A stretch of DNA of 64,000 bases from Siphonodentalium dalli. Taxonomy: Eukaryota; Mollusca; Scaphopoda; Gadilida; Siphonodentaliidae. Positions 1-14,400 of this stretch are shown here, in pieces (position 1 is the first letter of the stretch; each line of letters opens with the position of its first letter). The translations under genes and the position numbers were made by a program. Location: NCBI GenBank assembly GCA_032622095.1, contig CP136061.1, positions 18,416,991 through 18,480,990 on the forward strand. The letters are read 5' to 3'. The notes under the pieces were generated by a model that was not told the origin of the DNA, did no database searches, and saw only the letters and a list, made by a program, of their open reading frames with translations.

Positions 1-2395
1 ATACATGTAACCTATGAGTATGCTATCCATGGGTTAATAAATAGAGCTGTATCACATACATGTAACCTATGAGTATGCTATCCATGGGTTAATAAATAGA
101 GATGTATCACATACATGTAACCTATGAGTATGCTATCCATGGGTTAATAAATAGAGCTGTATCACATACATGTAACCTATGAGTATGCTATCCATGGGTT
201 AATAAATAGAGCTGTATCACATACATGTAACCTATGTGTAGGACGCTATCCATGGGTTAATAAATAGAGATGTATCACATACATGTAACCTATGTAGGAC
301 GCTATCCATGGGTTAATAAATAGAGATGTATCACATACATGTAACCTATGAGTATGCTATCCATGGGTTAATAAATAGAGCTGTATCACATACATGTAAC
401 CTATGTAGGACGCTATCCATGGGTTAATAAATAGAGCTGTATCACATACATGTAACCTATGTAGGACGCTATCCATGGGTTAATAAATAGAGCTGTATCA
501 CATACATGTAACCTATGTAGGACGCTATCCATGGGTTAATAAATAGAGCTGTATCACATACATGTAACCTATGTAGGACGCTATCCATGGGTTAATAAAT
601 AGAGATGTATCACATACATGTAACCTATGTAGGACGCTATCCATGGGTTAATAAATAGAGATGTATCACATACATGCAACCTATGTAGGACGCTATCCAT
701 GGGTTAATAAATAGAGCTGTATCACATACATGTATAGGACGCTATCCATGGGTTAATAAATAGAGATGTATCACATACATGTAACCTATGCTATCCATGG
801 GTTAATAAATAGAGATGTATCACATACATGTAACCTATGTGTAGGACGCTATCCATGGGTTAATAAATAGAGATGTATCACATACATGTAACCTATGAGT
901 ATGCTATCCATGGGTTAATAAATAGAGCTGTATCACATACATGTAACCTATGAGTATGCTATCCATGGGTTAATAAATAGAGCTGTATCACATACATGTA
1001 ACCTATGTAGGACGCTATCCATGGGTTAATAAATAGAGATGTATCACATACATGTATAGGACGCTATCCATGGGTTAATAAATAGAGCTGTATCACATAC
1101 ATGTAACCTATGTAGTACGCTATCCATGGGTTAATAAATAGAGATGTATCACATACATGTATAGGACGCTATCCATGGGTTAATAAATAGAGATGTATCA
1201 CATACATGTAACCTATGTAACCTATGAGTATGCTATCCATGGGTTAATAAATAGAGATGTATCACATACATGTAACCTATGTAGGACGCTATCCATGGGT
1301 TAATAAATAGAGATGTATCACATACATGTATAGGACGCTATCCATGGGTTAATAAATAGAGATGTATCACATACATGTAACCTATGTAACCTATGAGTAT
1401 GCTATCCATGGGTTAATAAATAGAGATGTATCACATACATGTAACCTATGTAGGACGCTATCCATGGGTTAATAAATAGAGATGTATCACATACATGTAA
1501 CCTATGTAGGACGCTATCCATGGGTTAATAAATAGAGCTGTATCACATACATGTAACCTATGAGTATGCTATCCATGGGTTAATAAATAGAGATGTATCA
1601 CATACATGTAACCTATGTAGGACGCTATCCATGGGTTAATAAATAGAGCTGTATCACATACATGTAACCTATGTAACCTATGAGTATGCTATCCATGGGT
1701 TAATAAATAGAGATGTATCACATACATGTAACCTATGTAACCTATGAGTATGCTATCCATGGGTTAATAAATAGAGATGTATCACATACATGTAACCTAT
1801 GAGTATGCTATCCATGGGTTAATAAATAGAGATGTATCACATACATGTAACCTATGTAGGACGCTATCCATGGGTTAATAAATAGAGCTGTATCACATAC
1901 ATGTAACCTATGAGTATGCTATCCATGGGTTAATAAATAGAGATGTATCACATACATGTAACCTATGTAGGACGCTATCCATGGGTTAATAAATAGAGAT
2001 GTATCACATACATGTAACCTATGTAGGACGCTATCCATGGGTTAATAAATAGAGCTGTATCACATACATGTAACCTATGAGTATGCTATCCATGGGTTAA
2101 TAAATAGAGATGTATCACATACATGTAACCTATGTAGGACGCTATCCATGGGTTAATAAATAGAGATGTATCACATACATGTAACCTATGTAGGACGCTA
2201 TCCATGGGTTAATAAATAGAGATGTATCACATACATGTATAGGACGCTATCCATGGGTTAATAAATAGAGATGTATCACATACATGCAACCTATGTAGGA
2301 CGCTATCCATGGGTTAATAAATAGCGCTGTATCACATACATGTATAGGACGCTATCCATGGGTTAATAAATAGAGATGTATCACATACATGTAAC
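1..2395 (-). repeat. 53-55 bp satellite seeded at the WASHC4 exon 16 donor
   Basis: About 44 tandem copies. On the minus strand each starts ATAG|GTTACATGTATGTG and continues through CCATGGATAG. Two main variants alternate (ACTCATAG or CCTACATAG before the donor), with rarer deletions. The copy nearest the exon joins it without a gap, so the splice junction is part of the array. The array starts before base 1. There is no coding capacity. Confidence 0.95.
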
Positions 2396-2494
2396 CTATG
2401 AGTATCTGTCAAGTTATCACACATATCCATGAAGTAGAGAGGGAAGACAACTCTATGCCAGAATATGAAACTACAGTCACACGCGGACCTCAAC
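2396..2494 (-). CDS. WASHC4: WASHC4 exon (visible exon 16), donor merges into a satellite
   Basis: 99 nt, acceptor TTTGTTTACAG, donor CATAG|GTTACA. It encodes [16 protein letters not shown] followed by NLTDTHR, matching human CDCCFLYWHRAVFPIY and NAVDAAR. The final bases ACTCATAG and the donor are the start of the 53-55 bp satellite that runs to the left edge of the window. Confidence 0.93.
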
Positions 2495-5400
2495 CTGTAA
2501 ACAAACAAATGAGAAATGGGTGTAAAAGTTAGAAAAGATTCTCAGGAATATGACATGAAATCATTAAATGTCAGAGGTCATTTAATAACATAGATATTGA
2601 TAGAAATTTATATGCTAACTTTGGAACATAATGAGGTATGACACTAACTCTAAGATTAATATATACTTTATTGGGTGAAATAAATCAACTAAGTTTTGTG
2701 GACATTTGTTTGGGTAATAATGGGCACAGGTAACTCATATTAAAACCTGAGCTAGCCGGTGGAATGCTCGCATGTTTTCAATATGTTTTTGGCTTGAGAA
2801 ATTGAAACTTTAGTTTGCACTGTCTAAGTAACAATCATTCTGCATCAAATAAATGAACATGCTTCAAAATATTGATTGTTATGATATGCTCTTGAGTTAT
2901 TTTCCCGATTAAACATAAATGAAATGAACGAATATATGGGACAAACCTTTCTCTGATGTCAACAATTGCTTCAAGTTTCTTGTAAGTGGCAACAAATCCT
3001 AGTAATTCATCATCTCTAAATGCTTTCTGTTGGAGAGAAATTAAAGTTGTTTCATGTTGTTAATAAAATTTCCATCAAATAATAACAATCAGAACAAAGT
3101 GCACTTGTAGGTAGCATAATAGGGTAAATGAAAAATACAGGACTATTAACCCTTTGTGCTGGTGCATCATTAAAGATCCTGCGCCATTGCATCCTCTTAT
3201 ATATATGCGAGTCTCACATGGGAAGCCTGGCATATATAAGAGAATGCACTGGCTTACAAGATCATTGCAAATATAGGCCAATTGTGTTATATATGCAAGG
3301 CACCCTATGGGCGACTCGCGTATATAAGAGAATGCATTGGCACAGGGTTTTCGCAAAATTTCAGGAAGCTCCAGTCATCAAGGGATTAAGAGATAGACAG
3401 AACACAATTTGCATTTTCATCAAGAATATTTTATCGAATGAGTTGCGGATGATGCAAGGATATATTACACGAAAGCCGAGCTTGAGTGACATGTGACTAT
3501 GTGTGGTCTGCAATGAGTTCGATATATTAAAGAATTTGATGCAAGTTGTGTTCCAATATAAGTTCAATCCATGAGTGTGACTACCATTGATACTATATCT
3601 ACCTTTGTTGTGGTTTAAGTCTGATGAGAAACAGGTAATTATCATCTGTGCATCACCCAAAGCGGATAGTTGACATTATGTAGGCCACATACGCCATCAC
3701 TCTTGGCAAAAACATCAACCCAAAGTTGTTCCAGCTTGTATTCCACTTATAGTATACAATACAGTCTAACAAAACTCAGACCGTGTTTCATTTCAATCAA
3801 CTTACGGTCTGAAGAATCTCATGGTTAAAATTAATTCAAACGAGAGAAATCTAGCCAATTCGCAGCAAGCGATGCGTTGGTTGACCAATGAATAGCTTCT
3901 AGCAAATTCAATTAAAATTCACTATTTCATACAAGCCACACCCGCGACATTTGACTGCAATCTCATGAAGTTATCATATAAACGACACGTTAGTGTCGCG
4001 TATCTTAACTGACCAAACGTCGTATGTTCAAAATCACAACTAACGTACGTTTATTCATAATTGGGAAATGTTCAGACAGAACAATTATACATAACAGAAT
4101 TGTATTTGCAAAGACATTCAAAAAAATACTATTTTCTCCTAACCTAGGGAATTTCCCCTTCATCTCTGAAATCAGATTCCGTGCGAGTGTCGTCAGACGT
4201 AGTTGAAAGTAATGAGACGGAGTCTGGATATATATCAGACTGTATACAATACTATGTATTCAATGGCTGGGATTGCACTCAATACATATGCCTCACATCA
4301 ATGGGTATGGAATAAAATGAGTAAACTCAAAATGCTCATCAGATACTATGCTGGATTCAAGCAATGACAATCAAAGATTTCTATCAGAAGACATGAAAAA
4401 ACATTGTAAGAGTCAATAACACTGTAGCTCAACATGGAGAGGGGATAATGCCATACATCACAGTCAATGAATTGATAAGGAATGCGTGGAAAAGTTGTAA
4501 TGTTCAAGTAATACCAGAGGTCAACACAAAGATCAATCTCAAGTTTGGGATCAATTAGATGAAAAATGTTCGCTGTAGGGCATGCCAAAGTATTTAGTCA
4601 TACGCAGAGTAAAATCCAAGATGGCTGCCAGCGGCCATGTTTTTTTATTGAAAATCATTGAAATTTGATAGCTCCCATCTTGAAGTGATCCTAAACATGC
4701 ATGTATATTTTCAAAACATTTCTCCAAAAAATGTGGGCTGCAGGGTGTGCTGATGGATTCAAATGTGAAATCCAAGATGGCCACTGACAGCTATGTTTTA
4801 AAAGGATCTTCAGAACAGTTTTGTAGCTCCCATCTAGAGGTCACCCCAAAAATCCATATGAAGTTTGATGACAATCAGATGAGGAATGTGGCCTGTAGTA
4901 TGTGCCAAACATAATTGTTGACGGATGTATATTTTCGACTATACATCTTGCTAATATGAATTATTATTCTTACCATCTGTGTGCTGACAGATAAAGCAAG
5001 TCTCATGATAAGTCTTCTATCTTTGGTTCCTGCAAGATCCATGTTCAGATGTTAATGTAGAGGCTAAGGTTTTCAGTATAGCAATTTAGGTTATATTTAC
5101 ACTCGAATGCAGAACGATGGTTGGTTGAAATCGCATTGTGTGAAATCGCGCACAGGTCCCAACTTGTTTCAATATTGTTTTGAAACAACTTATACAACAA
5201 GAATATTGTTGAAAATGGCGCTAAATGCTATTTTAATCTGATAGCTGAGCAGAGCTGAGTGTAAATATAAGGAATTGATGTTGATTTTGTGGCGTTCCAT
5301 AGAGAAAGGATGCAAGTTCCACACAAAAAGTCAGACCGACTTCGAATCATACTCCATGGGATGTCAGAATCAACATCCATTTGTTGACAAGCTGAAATTA

Positions 5401-8400
5401 AGCTTTTCAAATAGCATACACCACATGAATGAGTTGATTGATTGATTGATTCGGGTTTAATGTCACTTTCAGCAACTAAGGCCATATCAAGACATTGCCA
5501 GTTTTAGTGGGGGAGGAAATCCGCACACTTACTGATAATCTAACAGTTATTTCAATGACTGATAGACTCGTCAACCATGTGCGGCAAACCACCAGCCATT
5601 GGCGAGTAACTGGAAACTCTACCAGATAACGATTTCGAGTTACAACATCCCCAATGGAAACATGTGGATTTGAACCCTCATCACCAGCGCTTGGAGTTTT
5701 ACCGACTTCGAATCATACTCCATGGGATGTCAGAATCAACATCCATTTCTTGACAAGCTGAAATTTTGACTGAGCCATCGAGGCCCCCATATGAATGAGT
5801 GATCTCCAAAACAGGTAAATACTGTATATAACAATAGAAAAAATTTAAAGGTAACACAGGTCTTTAATTTACAATGAACTTTTGTATAGAGTATTAGATT
5901 TCTTTTAATAACTTTCATTTTTATCCAATTTATATTTAAAAAACAATTAAAAAAATTAAATACCGTGAGCCAAGATATATTGCCTATCCAAATTCTCCAT
6001 ACCGACGATAAAAACATGATATGACAAAATATTGTAAAAGCATGAACCCCTACTAACCTGGCCCATGTAATGCATTCTCAGCCAGCACCAATGCTGAGAG
6101 TACATCTAGTCGTCTCTCACTGTACTTCTTATCAGATGTGATTCGCTTCTGTGAATAAAATACAGAATGATGATGTAAAAGAATGTATTTGAGTGAATAA
6201 TATTATATGACACTGTAACTATTGTCAGAATGTTTATTATATCGATTCAATGGGTAAAGGAAGTACAGAAATCAAGATATCAAAATCAACTTACTTGATT
6301 AATAAAAATAGCTTAGTTTAAGGTATCTATCCATTTCCCATAACTTTGTCATTGTTTGTCATTGTGTAAACTTGATAAATCTAACAAGAGACATCCCCAA
6401 AATTAGAAAATTAGCTAAATCTGAATTCGATGGCTTGCACGCAACACTCGACACAAAAACCATGTCAAAAGCTCCAAAGATTCGTTGCTAGGCACTGGAA
6501 ACATGCACCACACGCCACTTGAAATGGTCTTATCAGAGAATCATATTGATGTTGGATGATAGTCATCATGATACATACCTTGGCCGTTTCTATACAGTTT
6601 ATAAGAATAAAGCTAAGATGCTGTGCAATGTGGTTGATGGATTCGGCAATCAGCATACTCCGTCTGTGGAATGTATGTTCAATTGCCTGTGTAAAAATAA
6701 AAATCTATTCAGTTCACTCTAATATATATGAATGCTATTATTAAGGTACCTCACAGTTATAAACCAAGATGCTTGACAAGGAAACTTCATAAGATAGAAC
6801 GGAAACACATTTTAACTTTCACAACTAAACCCCAATTTGAAATGAAAATACAATCCTGTAAAATCATTGGTTGTAATGTCTTTGATAATCACTCTCACAC
6901 ATAAACGGCCACCTTGCACATACATACATAATGAACATTTATGCAATAAAATGAATTCTTCCTAAAGTTGTTTCACTTCAGCCTATTTTAAATTTGCTGG
7001 TGAGAGAAGTGACATCCATTTGCATGACACACCAGGTCTGCTGGCGCTCACAGATTAGACAGATGTCATTTCTCTCAAGAAAACTGGACACGCAAAGTCC
7101 CAATGGCATGAACACTAAAATCAATTCCCGTCATCGCGTATATTGGTATAAGTTAATCCAAAGAAAAAAGTTGATGTCAATAATTACTATGTTTCATGAT
7201 GTCCTCTTGAAAATGTAGTGTAATACATGTCCATAAAGTTGAAAGAGAGTGTTTCAATTATTACATCATAAGCTGTAAATTCATGTAATATTATAAAATT
7301 TTGTTGTCACTTAATTAGCCATTAATGTTATACAGTCAATTCCAATTAATCGAATAACGGTTAATCAAATAATTCTATGAACACTTTAGGCCTTTGTATG
7401 CTTTTATTACTGTTTATATTGTCACTGTTATTTAATATTTATCCGTTATATGTTTTAAAATAAATCATGTTCTATAAAATGTCTTCCTCAATCACTCGAT
7501 GTGCTTCTATCGATCAAAGGTGAATAACTCTAACCAGTCCTTCAATGTAAACATTAAACATGTGCTTCTATCGATCAAAGGTGAATAACTCTAACCAGTC
7601 CTTCAATGTAAACATTAAACACGTGCTTTTATAGATCGATGTTTTTACAATTTTCCCTCGGTAAAAAGTAACAACAAACACACAATCTGACAATGGTATT
7701 ACAAATATTTTAATATTATATGAAACAATCAATAAAGAGAACAATATTATGAAGTAAATACACATTTAATAACAGGTATTTTAAAGTTTTTATATCAAAC
7801 AAACATCGGTCAAGTCAGTGGTACATCGTCAACTCGAAATTACGTTTTGGTGCATCGTCAACTCGAAATTGCAACGTTTTGGTGCAAATTCGTCTAAACA
7901 AATAATCGGTTATTCAAATAAAAAATTGCTGCACCGAGCATATTCTATTAACCAAAATCGACTGTACCTCGATAAACTAATCAGTGTCGGTGACTCTTCC
8001 AAAAACCATAGGTGTGTGAACTAGTTTCCGAGACAGAATTAGGTTTCTCAGCAATTGGATGCGTGCTTGACATGTGTTAGTTTCCTGGACATAATTGTTG
8101 CTCGCAAAGAACTTATATAATTTTATGGAAATATATTTGGAAAACTACACGTTCTTGACAAATATTGCGATTATATAATAAATAACTTCTCCTTAGATTA
8201 AGATATAGCTGAAAAGTTTAAAGACAAACATTATAGAATTTGTCTTCAAATTTTGGTTATAATTGCAATTAAAGAAGGGTTATTTCTTCATTAATTCAGT
8301 AGTAAGGCTGATACACTGCAATGTATAACAACAGATACATTAGAATCCAACTAAAAATTTATTGTTAATGTCTGCATGAGGCCATTCATTAAAGTTATTA

Positions 8401-11400
8401 TTCTTCCGACGGCTTACAACATGTACCTTGAGCAGCTCGAGAAGGCGACATAGTGACAGGACAGCAGTTCTAGTCATAGGTTTCTGTAAGGCCACGTGTA
8501 GATTCATCATCGTCCGAATCAGATGACTCAGATTATATGAGTATAGCAAGCCCTGAAATACAAGAAATCATGTAGAATAAACATCATACGAACCAGATGA
8601 CTCCGATTATATGAGCATAGTAAGCCCTGAAATACAAGAAATCATGTAGAATAAACATCGTCTGAACCAGATGACTCAGATTATATGAGCATAGTAAGCC
8701 CTGAAATATATGAAATCATGTAGAATCATCATCGTCCGTGTAAACCAAGTTAATGAATATTAATGATTTATAAAGACCAGGGTAATGAATAGTGATGAGT
8801 AGTGACCCGAAGAAACAGGGTACATTTGTTGTTATGGTCCTCCATCAGATGACATAGTAAAGAATATTAAAGAGTATATATCAGAGTAATGAATATTAAT
8901 GAGTATAGATGATACTAATGAATATTAACAAATACTGAACTGAATTAAAAGGGTACACGTTGTTGAGGTCTTCCATCAGATGATATGATAATGAATATTA
9001 ATGAGAGTATGTGACAATAATAACTATTAATGAATATAGATGATACTAATGAATATTGATTTGGTATCAACCTGAAGAAACATGGTACACCTGTGTTGAG
9101 ATCCTCCATCAGGTTACACTGTAAGGAATATTAATGAGTACAGATGATAGTAATAAATATTAATGAGTATAGACGATACTAATGAATATCGATAAATACT
9201 GACCTGAAGAAACAGGGTACATCTGTTGTCAAGATCCTCCATTAGATATCATGGTAAGGAATATTAATGAGTATATATGATACTAATGAATATTAATGAG
9301 TACTGACCTGAATGAACAGGGTACATCTGCTGTCGAGGGCCTCCATTAAATGACATGGTAATGAATATTAATGAGTATAGATGATACTAATGAATATTGA
9401 TGAGTACTGACCTGAAGGAACAGGGTACATCTGCTGTCGAGGGCTTCCATTAAATGACATGGTAATGAATATTAATGAGTATAGATGATACTAATGAATA
9501 TTTATGAGTACTGACCTGAAGGAACAGGGTACATCTGGTGTCGAGGGCTTCCATTAGATATCATGGTAATGAATATTAATGAGTATAGATGATACTAATG
9601 AATATTGATGAGTACTGACCTGAAGGAACAGGGTACATCTGCTGTCGAGGGCCTCCATTAGATATCATGGTAATGAATATTAATGAGTATAGATGATACT
9701 AATGAATATTGATGAGTACTGACCTGAAGGAACAGGGTACATCTGGTGTCGAGGGCCTCCATTAGATTACTCCCCCGTGACAGATTAGACTCCATCTTCA
9801 CCATCCACGCTGAGATGTTAGTGTTGTAAACCTGCAGGTCCCTGAAGAAGGTTGTCAATAATGATCTTCATGCATCAAATTAGACATAACAGTAGGGCCC
9901 TGCGAATATTCGAATTCGATTCGAAATTTCGAATCATTCCTGCGATTCGATTCGATTTTATTTCGAATCTTGTTGACGTTGTTTTCAAATTGAATATCTC
10001 GTGGCATTCTCGCCGACGGTTGAGTCAAATGATGTCGTTTACGGTCAGAGTTTATACCAGTTTCCTGTCGCACACACACGATTCGTCGGCTCGCCCGTTG
10101 ACCGAATAACACTATTGTGCCGTCACATGGGGTCTATAATGCTAGAAACAAGGTGATGACTCTGAGCACCTTTAGATAACGATGGTATTGTTGAATCAAT
10201 TTATTTTCTGCCACACAGATCAGCATACTAGTCTCTGAGCTATTAAATATGCTTCCGACAATCAAGATTTGAATTGATGTCGCCATTTGATTATAATCTT
10301 ATGCTCACAGCATGACTGTTCCTTGAACCTTTTAGTCGGACACAAAATTTGTGATATCAATTATAACATAGATATTATATAGCTACAACAACCACCACCA
10401 GCGGTGCAAATGACACGTTCCGATGTGTCATTCCCGATTTTGAGTGAACCCAACTTATTTCCGTATTACATCGTCCATATTCAGCTGTTTCCGTGGATAA
10501 AATGAATCAGTTCCGGTTGACAATCCCACAACCCACACAAGGGATTAATGCCGGTGTGTACGATGAATTCTCTCATTAGTATTTACTTTTGTTTATGAAC
10601 TCCTCACATGTCAACACAATGTCTGATTCGATTTGAATTCAATTCGAAATCGAATACCATTTACCTGATTCGATTCGGTATTTGATTCGATAGAAACAAT
10701 CCGATTCGCAGGGGCCTACATAACAGTTATAATTTTTCGATTTGGATCAAGTCCTGATGGTCAGGATGGATTGATAAATACACGAAATACAAATATACTG
10801 ACTCTATTTACTCTTAAAAGACTTACTAGCACCAAAGCTGTGGAACCTGTTCAGCTGTTTTCAACTTTGGGCAAAAAATTATACAAATGCTTTTATTTTT
10901 ACCATATCAGGAATGTAATTTAATGCTTGAGGCCTAAAAAAAATATTCTATGATTTGAAAGAGTTTTTCCGAGACACTAAGGTTGCGTAAATAAGTACTG
11001 GGGGTACTTTATGCAAATTTAACAAAAATTAATAATGCAAGATAAAAACATTTACATCTTAAGTGCTAACCTTTGAGGTATCAAGGAAATTCTAAGATAC
11101 TGAAGAAAATGCAAGAGAAAAACTTTATAGGTGCTCGAAACAAATATTTATAACATACATGTATATGTTACATTTTATAGAACATGTTTCCCACTTAAAA
11201 AAGCATCAAATGTTATTTACTTATTTGTATTGAAATCGCCTTGACATAGTTGTTATATATAGAAAGCATGACATGATTCAGCTGGGATAAAGCAGGGTTG
11301 TCAACTTGATGTCAACCTTGTTTCCTTTTCTGTTAGCATGTACCCCTGTAGTGCAAGCCCGAGTTTAATGTGCCTGTCATTTGCAGAATGAGTTCCCCAG

Positions 11401-14400
11401 AGGGTGAATTTAGTGATGCTATCCCGCATAGTGGGCTAGCATCACAAAATTCACCCTCTGGGGACCTCATTCTGCTTAGGCCTCATCTGCTATGGGAGGC
11501 ATAGACTCAGAATGAAGTTCCCAAATGGTGTACACCCATTGGGAACCTTGATTATGCAATGTCTCGTCTGCCAATTTGGGAATATAGACAAACTAAACTA
11601 AAACAAAAATAGAATCTAGTGAAAAAGTTTCTATAGAAATTTGATAATAAAGAAACTTTCCAGAGAAGATGAGGACTAAACAGAATGAGGTCCCAGAGGA
11701 TGAATTTAGTGATGTTAGCCCACTTTGTGGGACAATGTCACTAAATTCACCTTCTGGGGACCTCATTCTGTAGATGACAGGCACACTAAACTCAGACTTG
11801 CTGTAGTGTATCATTCTTCGAGGGTGCCAACTTGAGACTAACTATTGAATAGGTACAGTAATGCCCTAAGTAATCGAACTTTTAACCACAGCAGAATTAT
11901 GGGTAACTTTTTAGGATTTAGTCGGAAATATGGCTTGTTGCCATTCATCGGAAAGCTCTCGGGGAGAGCTTTCCGATGAATGGCAACAAGCCATATTTTC
12001 GACTAAATCCTGAAAAGTTACCCATAATTCTGCTGTGGTTAAGAGGTCGATTACTTTGGGCATTACTGTAGATTACACCATCTTACCACCATCAGACCCC
12101 AAAACTCAGCATATATTGGTTTGGATCACATAATAACTTGCCATAAATGCACTACAAGATAACACATAAATCTTGTAGATGGCACTGAGCAACACCACTT
12201 TACTGGGTGCAGTCTACTAGTTATTCTGTACCCACACTGTGCCAAGTATTTCATCAGGTGTTCATGTTGAATACTCTATATCATAAAGATGATACGAATG
12301 AATGTGAGCAATGTATTACCATGAGGGCCCTTCCATATTAACAATGTATTACCATGAAGGGCCTTCCATATTAACAATGTATTACCATGAGGGCCCTTCC
12401 ATATTAACAATGTATTACCATGAGGGCCCTTCCATATTAACAATGTATTACCATGAGGGCCCTTCCATATTAACAATGTATTACCATGAGGGCCCTTCCA
12501 TATTAACAATGTATTACCATGAGGGCCCTTCCATATTAACAATGTATTACCATGAGGGCCCTTCCATATTAACAATGTATTACCATGAGGGCCCTTCCAT
12601 ATTAACAATGTATTACCATGAGGGCCCTTCCATATTAACAATGTATTATCATGAGGGCCCTTCCATATTAACAATGTATTACCATGAGGGCCCTTCCATA
12701 TTAACAATGTATTACCATGAGGGCCCTTCCATATTAACAATGTATTACCATGAGGGCCCTTCCATATTAACAATGTATTACCATGAGGCCCCTTCCATAT
12801 TAACAATGTATTACCATGAGGGCCCTTCCATATTAACAAGCTCTGCTTCAATAGGGTCCTGTTGTGTGTTTATGTAAACTTGTCATTGATTATCTAATAA
12901 ACTTGTCATTGATTATCTAATAAACTTGTCATTGATTATCTAATAAACTTTATTGAACTTGAACTTGAACTTGAACACGTGATTATTTGACATTCCGGAG
13001 TACCCTACACTGGTTCTGTCTATGAGATAACTTGTTGTCAGCGCCGTGGAATATTTTTTATTACATATCTATCAACGTAATTCGCATGATCGCACGACGT
13101 TCCAGGCGTGTGATAATTCTCAGAATCGCACTAGTGCAATCTGTTGACGGAACTATTTCATTCAGTGTTGTTAGACTGGCTCTCGCTGTTACTATTCTTA
13201 CTTTTTCAACTTTTCAACACAAGGGCGACATCGCAGCGTGCTGATTGGGTTATATTTTTGGAAAATCTGGGAAAACCCAATTATAGACGGATAGACGGGC
13301 TCCCTGACAGGATATGAGCAATCTAATGGTGCTGTTTAAATATGTCAAACGTGGCGCCATTCGCGTCAGGGATGCACGGAAGGGGAGAGGGCCACCAATA
13401 TTTATAAAACTAATTTTAGCGGCGATTTCCACCAAATTGATGTATATTCTTTTTCATAATAAAAGGAATCTAATTGTGCGATTTAAAGACTCCAAATTGC
13501 TGTCTGATTGTTGCGTTAACCCTAAAATGCTGTTAAAACTCAATTAAATTCACATTTTCTGTACGGGAGATGTACGATTGTGAGTCAACTTACTATGATA
13601 CGGAGATAAGTAATAAAAATAGAACCGCATGAGTGTCTGGATTTTGATGAATTATCGCACTCGATTTGTTGGCGGAACGCGATACCTCTCGTGCGGGACT
13701 GCTCCGCCAACAAATCTCGTGTGATAATTTCGTCAAAATCCAGAACTTGATTTGCGGTTCTATCTATATCCCACATGCCAGGATTGGATTAGTTATCTTC
13801 TACCAACATTTTTACACAAACAATTTTACTTGTATGATCGTATTACTTCAGAATTGATGTCCATAACTCATAAATATGCAGAATGTCAGGAACCTTGAAA
13901 ACTGAACATGTAAACCAGAGTGAATGGCCCATCACCAGTGAAAATTACATTAATTATTTTTTGCAACCTGTGAGTGTTCCATAATTTGGCCTAAAAAAGA
14001 CTGTTGTCTCCACTAACACAATCGACCCTATTTCAAATAATAATAATGATAATAAACAGGTTTCTTATATAATGCCAAATCCCAGTTGGTTCAAGGCACT
14101 ATAAAACCGCCTAGTCTATAAAACCTAGCACTATAAAACCGCCTAGTCTATAAAACCTAGCACTATAAAACCGCCTAGTCTATAAAACCTAGCACTATAA
14201 AACCGCCTAGTCTATAAAACCTAGCACTATAAAACTGCCTAGTCTATAAAACCTAGCACTATAAAACAGCCTAGTCTATAAAACCTAGCACTATAAAACC
14301 GCCTAGTCTATAAAACCTAGCACTATAAAACCGCCTAGTCTATAAAACCAAGCACTATAAAACCGCCTAGTCTATAAAACCTAGCACTATAAAACCGCCT

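Noticed and set aside
1-2395. Telomeric or centromeric satellite at the sequence edge
   Set aside because: The array starts at a coding exon donor of WASHC4 and is inside the gene; the unit is not telomere-like.
3128-3496. 122-codon plus-strand frame overlapping a MITE
   Set aside because: Runs through the hairpins of a TTAA element in a WASHC4 intron, antisense to the gene.
12276-12877. Long open frames (about 190 codons) on both strands
   Set aside because: They come from a 33 bp repeat whose length is a multiple of three; identical repeated peptides on both strands and no start, splice or family signal.
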